Part shown: positions 21,471-31,600 of the stretch, piece after piece
Layout of the letters: each line of letters opens with the position of its first letter
How positions within the stretch are numbered: the first letter of the stretch is position 1
Source: Hanleya hanleyi
Lineage: Eukaryota > Mollusca > Polyplacophora > Lepidopleurida > Hanleyidae
Assembly (NCBI GenBank): GCA_036873755.1
Contig: JAVTVY010036947.1
Location: 92,061 to 156,060, forward strand
Reading direction: 5' to 3'
Length of the DNA: 64,000 nucleotides
Program-made: the position numbers and the translations under genes
The notes under the pieces: generated by a model
Databases searched by the model: none
Told to the model about the DNA's origin: nothing
The model's input: the letters and a program-made list of their open reading frames with translations, nothing else

Positions 21471-21930
21471 ATGGTTTATTGCCTTGGTGGGAAATTTACC
21501 GTACGACGTCGGACATTACAGGTTAGCTTTTGTGATTTTTTTTGGCATTGACCATATTTATCCCATACCAAGTTGGGCAATGAAAGCACGACTGAGATAC
21601 CAAGGCAACGTCTTGTAGTCCTCCGCATACTAGTGAGTGAATAGAATTTAACGTGGCTTTCAACAATTTTCAGCTATATCGCGACGAACCAACTAAGCAC
21701 TACCCAGCCAAGTTGCGCTCCTGCTACTTCAAAGAAGAAATCTTTGAAGGGTGCCGAGAGAAGACATCTTTGAAGGTGTCGAGGGAGCTTACCTGTGGAG
21801 TCATACGGTTGCTTTTTCGTCGGCAGACGTCACCAACTGTTCCGACTTCTTACATATCTTACCAATCTATCATAGTATATAGTAAAAGTGAGCCCGGAAG
21901 AGTTAAGCTCGCTCAAGTTTTATTTTTATC
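21471..21930 (+). repeat. Dispersed PLE-3'-end-like repeat (copy 3)
   Basis: Matches 1000-1330 over most of its length: 'GGTTTATTGCCTTGGTGGGA', 'ACATTACAGGTTAG', AAAGCACGACTGAGATAC (21583-21600), 'CTTACCTGTGGAGTCA', 'GTGAGCCCGGAAGAGTTAAG'. About 80 bases at 21633-21710 differ between the two and resemble 7098-7160. Open frames here are not conserved. Confidence 0.6.
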
Positions 21931-22539
21931 TATATTAGGACACGACAATAAACGGATATGCGGACATACAAATAACATAAAAATAAGCAGATCATATTTA
22001 CTATTCCTTCGACGAATACCATGAATATTTCACTGAGAGGGATGAGAAATTTGCAAGAAATATAGACATTCATGTTCAGTATATTACTTGAGAATATGTT
22101 TTGTTGGATCTGCCTATTGGTACCACCCCTGATGACCATTTGAACAGTTTATTTAGAATAACTTCAGATAATCTTCCCACACTCAAGTATCTAATCACGC
22201 ACTGTCACACAATTTGTTATCGTTACAAATGCAATATCTTCCTTTCCTTCGACTAAGAAAAGTTTGGGATTAATAGTCACGGATGAGCTAAATCAAGTTC
22301 AGCGAACGATTTTTATACATATAATCCAGAGCCGAACTTGTATCACTGCCATTTTAAATTTCCATTAATACTGATCACGTTAGAGCGATCGCCCTCCCTC
22401 AAAAAAAGGTAAAAAAGGTCGTTTTTGCTCAATAACTTTTAATTCCCAATTAACCAATGCTTCAAAACTTCAGGCGCATTAATTTTTCCATTGTTCCATG
22501 CCTTAAAATTAATTTGTCATTTGAAGTATCAGCCAATGT
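21931..22539. other. No gene recognised
   Basis: 21950-22080 weakly resembles the end of segment S ('CCTTCGACGAATACCATGAATATTTCACTGAG' beside 'TCTTTGGATGACTACCGTGAATATTTCATCGAG' at 24380, shown in part), so it is probably decayed repeat. The rest holds nothing I can identify. Confidence 0.4.
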
Positions 22540-22547
22540 TGTTTAAA

Positions 22548-22781
22548 GGTACGGCACATCACGTTGGGCACACCGGTTCTCGTCAGATCACCGAAGTTAA
22601 GCAGCGTTGAGCTCGGTCAATACTTGGATGGGTGACCGGGTGCTGTACTGGCTGGGCTGATCAGTGTCCAGAATAATAGGAACTGTGGACACTCTCGTGT
22701 TCTGGCACATGTAGGCACCGTCGTGATATGACTGAAACAATGTTGAAAACGACGTTAAATCCTACTCACTCACTCACTCAC
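22548..22781 (+). repeat. 5S-rRNA-derived SINE with ACTC tail
   Basis: The head reads like eukaryotic 5S rRNA ('CACCGGTTCTCGTCAGATCA', 'CCGAAGTTAAGCAGCG', 'TACTTGGATGGGTGACCG'), which includes the internal RNA polymerase III control region. It lacks about a dozen bases of the 3' stem of real 5S. It then continues into an unrelated body that ends 'GTTGAAAACGACGTTAAATC' and CTCACTCACTCACT, a tail common to mollusc SINEs. TGTTTAAA stands at both ends (22540-22547 and 22782-22789), an 8-bp target-site duplication. It is therefore a retroposon, not a 5S gene. Confidence 0.85.
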
Positions 22782-22789
22782 TGTTTAAA

Positions 22790-23659
22790 CAGCGCAACAG
22801 ATGTTTGTCCTATTATTCTGCAAATTAGACAGATGACGAATTATTTGCTACTACCATTTGATGCGGATATATATGTCTGTGTGCGCCTCAAGAGGATTTT
22901 GCTGAATTCATTATGTGAACTGATTTATTGGGCAAAAACGGCTCGTTTTACCACCATTTCAGAGAACAAGATTGCCCTTATCTGCTGAATACTGGTAGGA
23001 TCATCGCATTCGATGCGTCCAAATCCTCATCTACAACATCACGAACATTTTGAAAGTGTAGAAGTAAACAAAACCTTTGAAATCTCGGATATTCCAAAAT
23101 TGAACGACTAACCTGTTATAGTGGGAATACAAGACGTACAATGGGAACTCCGTCATGACTGTATTAAAGGAAGAGATATGGCTAGAATATTCTCATATCC
23201 TCTACTTTCTCTCCCTCTTGTATGCAACAAAGCGATGAATATTATTAATTTCTGGAAATGGGCTGGTCTGGAAAATGATGACGCCTGTTCCATGTAAACC
23301 GACGTACCAACCCAAACACGTTTTATTGTAAACCGATGTTCCAGTTGAAGGTTGTGGTTAGATGCATACTCCAAGATGAAATTTTACATTTGGTGATAAA
23401 GAAACAAAAGCATTTTCTAAACAAGATCATGGTGTGTGATATCAATTTACGTAGCTACGGTCGTTCGTGCTTCTTGAAGCATGTATCTATTTCTGCATTT
23501 CTGCTCTCCGTAATATCGCTAAAAGGCAGTCCGTGTGTTTTTGCAAGAGTTTTTATACGTTTCCGGACATTTTACCTGAAATCAATACTCGAATTACTGA
23601 TACGGAACAGCAGTAACCTTTGTCAATTTGAGTGTAACAATCAGTGACCTTCCTTCCCA
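22790..23659. other. No gene recognised
   Basis: Open frames at 22728-22988 and 23336-23647 match nothing I know and lack flanking gene signals. No repeat is recognised here. Confidence 0.4.
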
Positions 23660-23765
23660 CGTTTTGACTTTGTTGGTCGTTCGAACGAAAAAGGTTTTTC
23701 CATTGACGCGGAGATTTTCTATTCTGGAGGACGGCTGAATATTGAATATGATGTCTGTCGCCTAT
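23660..23765 (+). repeat. Solo PLE 3' terminus
   Basis: Contains 'GTTGGTCGTTCGAACGAAAAAGG', 'TTGACGCGGAGATTTT' and GGAGGACGGCTGAATATTGA (from 23726), matching 1350-1431 and ending like PLE copy 1 at 5684-5720. No upstream RT is present. Confidence 0.55.
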
Positions 23766-23774
23766 GACCACATC

Positions 23775-24776
23775 TGTAAGATTAATAGTTGATTGCAGTA
23801 ATGATATATATAGATAAGTTGGTAAACAGATCGTAAACAGCTCGTGGACCGCTTGATCACAAAGAAATAGATTGTATCGAGGCAGTCATCTGAAACACCA
23901 ATCATCAGAGACTTGAAAACAAGTACAAAGACTCACCAAGCCTTCGTTATGCCAATATGAAACAGAATCAACGATACCGATTCACTCATTATGATTGGGA
24001 ATTAATCATACATGATATTCGTATTTGATGTGCATAAGCTAATAGTCGTTGCAGATCAAGCACAGTTGTATGGCTATAAAACTGCTTCCGCTGTAGAAAG
24101 TCATCACACCCAATTTGATACAGGGACCTAAGTTAGGCGATAATACCAGCCAACCAGATCGAAGCGTTGTGCCGTCCCTTACCAAAATGCGATCACTTTC
24201 TGTTTAGAATATACTCTTGATATGCTCTATGATAGCATCGAGTATAAGAGAGTCCGAGACAGGTAAGCTTGCTCACGTTTTTCTTCTTTTTTTATTCGCC
24301 AATAATTAGTGCACGGAAACAATAGAAATATGTGTACGGGCATACTAACATGCAATTTAGCAAGTGGATACTGCATGTTCTTTGGATGACTACCGTGAAT
24401 ATTTCATCGAGTGAGTTCAGAACGTTGTATTACATAAAAAAAATACAAATTTTCTCACCATACGAGACAGAGTATTTATGCTATTCATCAAGAATCATTA
24501 CATCTCTCTTCATTACCGAACATACTTTTATTACTGACAAATATTTAATTATATGCGATATCTGCACCGGTGTAAACGACAGGAGTGCTATCATAGCAAT
24601 CGGTGTATATGCTCTCCTAGCAGCATATAGGCAGATCAAATTTTCTCGAGGGTCCAAAATTTCAAAACAAAATATATCACCTAATACAAATTCATAATCA
24701 ACTGCAAAAGTTGATGAAAAGAGTGATAGTAATAGCTCTTTGTACATTACATCAAGCTTTTAAAATAATGCGTTAA
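23775..24776. repeat. Duplicated segment S2, uninterrupted
   Basis: Collinear with S1 (11715-12494 joined to 18907-19140). It is the empty-site allele for the 6.4 kb LINE: here 'TTATTACTGACAAATATTTAATTA' runs through without a break. It ends at TTAA (24773-24776), where the piggyBac-like MITE begins. Confidence 0.7.
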
Positions 24777-27085
24777 CCCTATCTGGCCTGGACTTTTTGG
24801 GACCTGTCCAATGCTTAGGCGGGGGGGGGGATGTGGGAAGAAATGCCACCCCGCCCCCACTAATTTTTTTTTTGTCCCTTGAGGTAGTGAGCTGAAACTT
24901 ACCATATTATACCATTGGGTCAAGCTCTATCAGAAAATGTTTTAAAATCCAAAATGGTCGTTATGATGACGTCACAGTAACGTCATTTTCAAAAACGGCA
25001 TCGATTTTTCGGTCGGATTTTCCGAATATTTTCTTTATGCAATTTCTTTGCAAAAACTGCATGATAAATTAGAAAATATCAATTTGATGGGAAATAAAAT
25101 AGCTTTTGTCTACTTTTCATCGTGGAAAAGCAGAAATTTTGAAGAAATATGACAAAAGCATCACTTTTATGGTACCCCACGTGGCCACCATCTTGAATTT
25201 ACCCATGATCCTCTGCTCAGATCCATTATCACCGTACATTTTTCTCATTTGTGCCGAAATATTAGCAGCAATGCTCAGCGGCAATGCAAATATTTAGGGT
25301 ATCAAGATTGGAAATGAGGAATTCCTTCTGTCCCAATTATGCTGACGATACTACAATTTTTCTAGACGGATTCCTCAAGAGTTTAAATTCATGTCTGGAA
25401 ACATTGAAACATTTTGCTAATTTTTAAGGTATAAAAATGAATGTAGACAAAACAAAAATTGTTCGAATAGGTTCTCTTAATACATCCAACATAGTGCTGA
25501 AAAACAAAATGGCATTTGAATTGGTCACAAGACGATTTCCAATTACTTGGACTGGTTTTCACACAAAACCTAGCTGGAATGGTGGAGAGAAACTATAAAG
25601 ACAAACTAAAGGATATTTCTTCTGCCATGAGAATATAGCCAAGACGTGGACTGACTGCAATGGGTAGGGTTGTTATTCTGAAAAGCTTACACAACCAACC
25701 AAAGCATGATGGCAGTCGGTTTTGCTTTCTTAAGAAAAACCGTCATCCCATATATTGACAATCTTTTCTGGAAAGACGCTCTTGTAGCATGGGCCGATTT
25801 TCAAGCAAAACTAGATTACAAAACGAGCCATGTATTTTCCAGTGAAATAATATGGTATAAGGGGAAAGTTACCATAGATAACAAATCGTTTTATTTACCC
25901 GATTGGGATAGAAAAGGTGTCCGCTGCGTTAATGATCTTTTGCAAGATGGAACATTCCTACAATTTGATACATTCAGGAAAAACTTTCTATGCAGATCAA
26001 ACTATGTGTCGAATAACAAAAGGATTTTTTTCTTTACAGAAACAAACAATAACACCGCTGATTCCACTCCATGTTTCGTCTTTATTGAGCGTCCGAAACG
26101 GTTGCAAAATTTACTATAGAACCTTACTAGACACAAAGTTCACTAAATCGACTGCTCGTTTAAAACGGGGAAAAATCTTTTACTGAAAGGGAATGACGAA
26201 CTTTTAATATCCATGTATCTAAGTACCGAGACGTAAAGCTCAAATGGTTTCAATATAGAATATTGAATATAATTTTAACAACCAATATTGATCCTATACT
26301 GTTAGTAGTAGGTGTACTTTTTGTAATAAAAACCCCGAGACAACCCTCCACTTATTATGGAAATGTGAACATATAAAACCTATTTGGCAACACACAGAGC
26401 AGTGGTTCGCCTCTGTGGGTATTCACATTTCATTCATGCCAAAGAAAGTAATTTTTGGACTTTTAGAAGCGCGAAATAAACCATTTATCTATGCTATGTC
26501 AGTGATAAAGTTTTCAGTCTACAGGATGAAAGCAGCTAAGAAATTACCAACTTAAGAAAGTATTCAAAAAGATCTTAAATCAGCATATGAATTAGACAGA
26601 TATATCAGATATAAAAATTGTGAAAGGCACAATTTTTATCAATACTGGTCGACACTACATTTATTAATGCAATCCTAGGGTATTTCGCAAGAATATGCAT
26701 ACAGATATATATCAATATGACTGCTTTCAACAATTTTAAATCAAGGAATTGATGACAAATCTGGAAAAAACTAGTACATTGTACAATTAATTGATGCTAT
26801 TGTAAAAATGCGTTCCTCAAATTTGTGATGTTATCAATGTTTTGGCAGAAGAAATCTAAGCTGTGTATGTGTGTTGCCTGTATGCTGTATATATGCTGTA
26901 TATGTCCTGTCCATTATATGAAAAGCCAAATAAAATATCAATTATAAAAAATGATCCTCTGCTCAGGAGGTTACGCAAATAGGCTCAAAATGACCCAAAT
27001 ATAATAAAATATAAAGCCAAGGAATTTCAGCTCTCCATTTTTTATCGTTCCGGTGATAAAACAGAAAGATTGGTAGGGTCAGTTG
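24777..27085 (+). mobile_element. piggyBac-like MITE, split by a LINE (S2)
   Basis: Starts TTAA then CCCTATCTGGCCTGG, like the better-kept copy at 45214. S1 has a bare TTAA at the same site. The left part runs to 25220, then a LINE fragment (25221-26950), then the right part (26951-27085), which ends near 'TTGGTAGGG' without a complete right inverted repeat. The interior includes the CRE-like 'TGACGTCACAGTAACGTCA' and 'GGTACCCCACGTGG'. No transposase is encoded. Confidence 0.72.
25221..26950 (+). pseudogene. 5'-truncated L1/Tx1-like LINE with 16-bp target duplication
   Basis: ATGATCCTCTGCTCAG stands at 25205-25220 and 26951-26966, and the MITE copy at 45619 has it once. The fragment opens inside the RT with 'DPLSPYIFLICAEILAAML', then 'GIKIGNEEF', 'CADDTTIFLDG' (catalytic ADD) and 'MNVDKTKIVRIGS', with stops between. 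Later frames (25706-26119) read 'FWKDALVAWADFQ' and 'IDNKSFYLPDWDRKG', then 'TTLHLLWKCEHIKPIW' (a zinc-knuckle-like end) and 'YAMSVIKFSVYRMKAAKK'. The 3' end is 'AAATAAAATATCAATTATAAAAA'. The RT style fits the Tx1/L1 group. It is dead on arrival through 5' truncation. Confidence 0.75.
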
Positions 27086-27965
27086 ATCTGATCAGTTCAT
27101 AGCCCGTTCCTTATAATTCACCAAACTCTGCATAGACGATCTTCTCGCTGTGGATAATCGCTATATAAATGACGCAATGAAGGATATATATTCACCTTCA
27201 CTGGATTTGAAGGAAACTACAGATAGCAATAATGGAACATCATATTCAGGACTGTATCCCTGTAAAAACGAAGCGGGCCTTCTATCTCGTCGACTTTACA
27301 ACAAAGGAGATGATTGCAATTTCGAAATCGTAAACTGTCCCTTTCTGGAGAGCAATATTATAGTGGGGCATGCACATGGCGTATACATATTCGCCCAGTA
27401 GCATTTGCTAGATCATGTGTTAAATGTGGCGATTTTAATCTATTTCGCAATACATTGTTGCAAAAACTTATAGAACAGGGCCAAAGCACCGAGCGCCTCG
27501 ACTCAAAAGTTTCTCAAATTTGACGATACATATCGCATGCTGATATCAAAATACGAGCGTGATGTGCACGATCTATTGTGGTACGTTTCCTATCTCTTGT
27601 CTAGTTTCGCTTTACTCTGGGCTATGGGCCGTAAGATCCCATGCATTTCAAGATCCTCTTGGTGGTCATATGAACATTCACAATGAAAGCGTGACTGAGA
27701 TACATCATACTCTAGATAACGAATTTAGAACGAAAATCATATGAATTAAGAATCCTATTCAGCGATACTGATTTGATATTTTTGGAACGTCGTGATGTCT
27801 TCCCGGCATCACTGAAAACTGTTCATCGCTTATTTTATGTATATTATGATTATTTTTTGGAATTTGTGATAATGCTATTATATGAATTAGGTATTTGGTT
27901 TATGAACGCGTAAATGTTTAAATGGACGAAGGCTGAATATTGAATGACGGACCAGACATTTGTAT
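27086..27965 (+). pseudogene. Degenerate PLE RT C-terminal part and 3'-UTR (S2)
   Basis: Codons 27150-27523 read 'NRYINDAMKDIYSPSLDLKE', 'AGLLSRRLYNKGDDCNFEIV' and 'FARSCVKC', equivalent to the C-terminal RT of PLE copies 1 and 2, with frameshifts. The 3'-UTR has the core AAAGCGTGACTGAGATAC at 27686-27703 and the terminal motif at 27924-27957. The sequence is closer to 19523-20385 than to copy 1, so the two belong to one duplicated segment. Confidence 0.65.
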
Positions 27966-28275
27966 TATGAGCCATTTAACTTGGTAGAAGAAACTGAGCT
28001 GACGATAATCCATCATCAAGTTTCTACAATAATGTTCTGTGGCGTGCATTGAAACCGGCACATTTTGCACTGGCTCTAGCAAATGCTACATTGCAAGATA
28101 TGTATACGCCGTATGCAGATCCTTCGAGAATATTGCTACACAAAAATGCTGTACAGTAATCTGTGTACTGTAGTCCCATTTCACTGAAGATTTCACACTT
28201 TGCAACAGTAATGGTATACCAGTCAGGACATCCTGAACGTTCACCATACTGACATTAAAATATAGACAAAAATGA
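27966..28275 (-). pseudogene. Antisense PLE RT fragment (S2)
   Basis: Reverse complement carries the PLE C-terminal codons around 'GVYIS', 'FARA', 'KCAGFN' and 'RHRTLL'. It is joined directly to the sense PLE 3' end, as at 21153 in S1, and similarity to S1 ends at about 28275. Confidence 0.6.
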
Positions 28276-28681
28276 ATTTATACCTACAAGGATGAAATTC
28301 CTGTATGAAAGCAACTCTCCCGTTTGCATCACCTTGTGATAACGCAACGCCAAAAAAACCTTGCCGTGCTTTCTGTTTGTGACGAATATATAACACAGTG
28401 ATCCAATACAGAATCAGTTACACAATTGATACAAGTTTTGTTCCTATGGTCACGCCTAAAAATATAGTAGCAAAGCTGAGATTGGGAAATAATCCAACCT
28501 AACTTTCCTGGACGACTCACACATGAACGGTTGATCGGTGGGGTGGAAGAGGGAGGGGTCGATTTTCAAAATAAATTGTTCTAATCCTTCATCATTGTTT
28601 TGAATTTCGAACATTTTACATTTCAGTACTTGATACCATCACCGTCCAATATCTGAGGCCTGCAGTGAAGAGATAGCAAAG
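28276..28681 (+). promoter_or_regulatory. 5' flank of the receptor gene, probable 5'-UTR exon boundary
   Basis: No repeat or gene is recognised. 'TTTTACATTTCAG' ending at 28626 is a good splice-acceptor sequence, so the coding exon may start at about 28627 with a 55-base 5'-UTR and an upstream non-coding exon outside view. A second weaker CAG lies at about 28664. No convincing core promoter was found. Confidence 0.35.
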
Positions 28682-31600
28682 ATGATTGTCCTACATGCCA
28701 TTGTAGCTGTGTTCGGACTATTTGTGCCGAGGACCTGTACAGTCTTCGGCGATATAACCAACCTCAGCAACACGAGTGGAGTAATAAGCCATTGGTTTAG
28801 TGATCGGTATAATAATGACTTGGATCTGGAATGGCGGCTGGATCTTCCTACATTGATGGGGTTTATACTGAAGATAAACAAACTTTGGCTGGAAGAATCC
28901 GTCACGTGCAAAGCGGACAAACTAATCATCTTGTTTGGGGAGGATAGCGAGCGCTTCTTGGGTCCATTTTGTGGCAGGATTGCAGACGCCGGCGGTCCCG
29001 AAAATTCTTTTATGGATTACGGCTTCAGAGTACAGTTTCATACGGATTCATCTGTCAGATTGTACGGATTTAAACTGACGTATACGAGTTTCCGCCCTGA
29101 AACAAAGCAGATTTGCGACATGATGCACAGTGTTGATTCGAGAGAGATTGGGACGAAAGTTCTTGGCAAATCAGACAAATATCCCCTAGAATTGAACTGC
29201 TCTTGGATTATCGATTCGAAGGATGATGGGTTTCTCAGATTTCTTGTCAGGGACTTCGATATTGAATTTTCGGGCGATGATTGCATCTACGACAATCTGG
29301 AGATCTGGGAAATCCTAGAGGACGAGTCTGACAAAGGTCATAAGAGGCTAGGACGGTTCTGTGGTCGCCGCTATAGCTGGACAGTGTTTGTTTATTCTAA
29401 AAAGGCCAGAATAACATTTGTCTCAGACCATGCCGACAATGCTCGTGGTTTTCTAATAAGCTATTCAGAATACATCGATCTCTGTTATCGAGAAATCCGA
29501 TTAGATCCAATCAAGGTTACACCAAATTTGGTGAGGACGATTTTCCCGGCACAAGGAGTCATTCTTGAACACTCGTGTTCTATCGTTCAGCACTTTCGGA
29601 CGAATCCAGGCTTTTACATTCGAGTCGATTTCAATGATACGATCACTGATCCGAACTTGGTTGCCTACGATGGACCAGATTCACTGTTCCCCATAATGCA
29701 AACATATGGGAGAAGAAGTGTAAATTCGAACGGGTTTCATTTGTTGATTGAAACAGTCTTAACCAATGAGACAAGTTCTCTATTCTGGGAACTAAGTGTT
29801 CAGTCCGTTAAGGCATTCACACAAGAGAACACCATTGTGATTTACAATGAATTCGGCTCGGTGCATGGGTATTTTCCGCCTGAGCCCTCACATCTCTGCA
29901 TGTATCTAAAGGAAATAGGTCCTGCATTCAAAACACTGAAACTTCTGTATCTGACAGATTTTGATCAGTTTTGGCTGGCGCCCAATATTGATACCTGTGC
30001 TTATTACGGAATTGCCATTTTTGATGGAGAAGTGACATTTGAAAACATGATCGGACCCTTTTGCGACGTGCTACCATACTACACTAAGGCGATACTGGAG
30101 AATTTTATCAGTACTTCCTCCGTAGTACACCTGGTTTTATATGATTACAGGATAGATGAGCCCAACCGATGGTATTATAGCTCTATAGAATTTATGTCAT
30201 CATCATGCGAAGGATACCACTTGATCAACCCAGCGGTAGAGGAATTGATTCAAGGAGATAAATTCTCAGTGGAAATCAGAATCACCAATAGAACAATGAT
30301 CGTTGAATTATGGTATGTGGAGCGCTCAGACGACTGTGTTATTATAAATATCTTACCACACGCAGCCTCAAACATAGATAGATTACGAATACATTCGCCG
30401 TCGGGATATTTCAATTACCGTCTTTGTAGACAGTTTGGCCCGCTGCAAAGTTTGCCTTCAGCAAAAACACGGGTTTCTAAATTCGACCTGAAATCGCGAT
30501 GCGGTTATTCACGCCACACATGGCAAGATCAGACTCTGTTCGATGAAGGCTTTGTCGAAGATATTTCATGGACGACGGAATACCTACGCTTAGAGCTAGG
30601 AGGAGTGTACGAAAACACGTGTCATGTAATCAACACATGTCCAGAAGTCCAGACACTGAACCTAAATCTTGACTGCAGCTTTATCGAATATATTTACCCA
30701 GAATGCTCTTGGCTGTTGACTCCACGACATGAGCAGCGAAATAACGACCCTAGGTGGGTTATGGAAATCCGTTTTCTTCATGGCAGCACGTTTCCGCCTT
30801 ATGGATATCTGGAAATCGAGGAATACGTTTTTTCTTATGGATGGAGTTTGAAGACTCACTTATTTCCCCATGAAATAGGACACATGCGCATTTTCCGCTA
30901 CAGAGCACTTCCATCACAGTATATTTACATTCGTCCAAAATATATCGAGTTTATCCAAGTGCAATTCCGGATTACGTCGAACAATTCATACAGGCCACCC
31001 TCCAGGGCAGAGTTGAACACTGGACGCTATGCGTTTAACGATCATACCTATGAGTTTGTAAGGTTCGGCTCTTTGACTTCATGGACCGATGCGATAAATC
31101 ACTGTCGCTTGTCAGGGGGATATCTACTGAGTATTAACACTTTAGCGGAGCTGGAATTCATAAAGGATTCTCTTGCTACTGTGTGGATACGGTACTTGTA
31201 TGGTAGCAATTATGGCATCATATTCATTGGCCTGTCTGACCTAGGCAAGGTAAGGATGATTATATGTCTTTACTTTAGAAACTGTAGAATGTAGAAACTG
31301 CAGGACGATATCTTTTTGGAAAATTGAATCCCACCTGTTGGCTAGAGGAAATAAAATTCTCATTCGTAAGACAAAGAAGACTTATCCATAATTTAGAAAA
31401 GTGTACCGTGGATAATTCAGCCTTTATAGCTCGAATGCATTGAAATGAATCATAAGATGATTTTACCCCCTTAAAACATATAGCTAGCTACCCAATTACT
31501 TTAGGATTAATTGTGTTCTTTTCTGGTTCATAATCGCCATCACGAAAATACGGGGGTCGAGTCAAAGCTGTATTGGACCGAGATAACCGAATATGATCTC

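Noticed and set aside
22551..22655. 5S rRNA gene
   Set aside because: The 3' stem lacks about a dozen bases, and the sequence continues into a SINE body with target-site duplications, so it is a retroposon.
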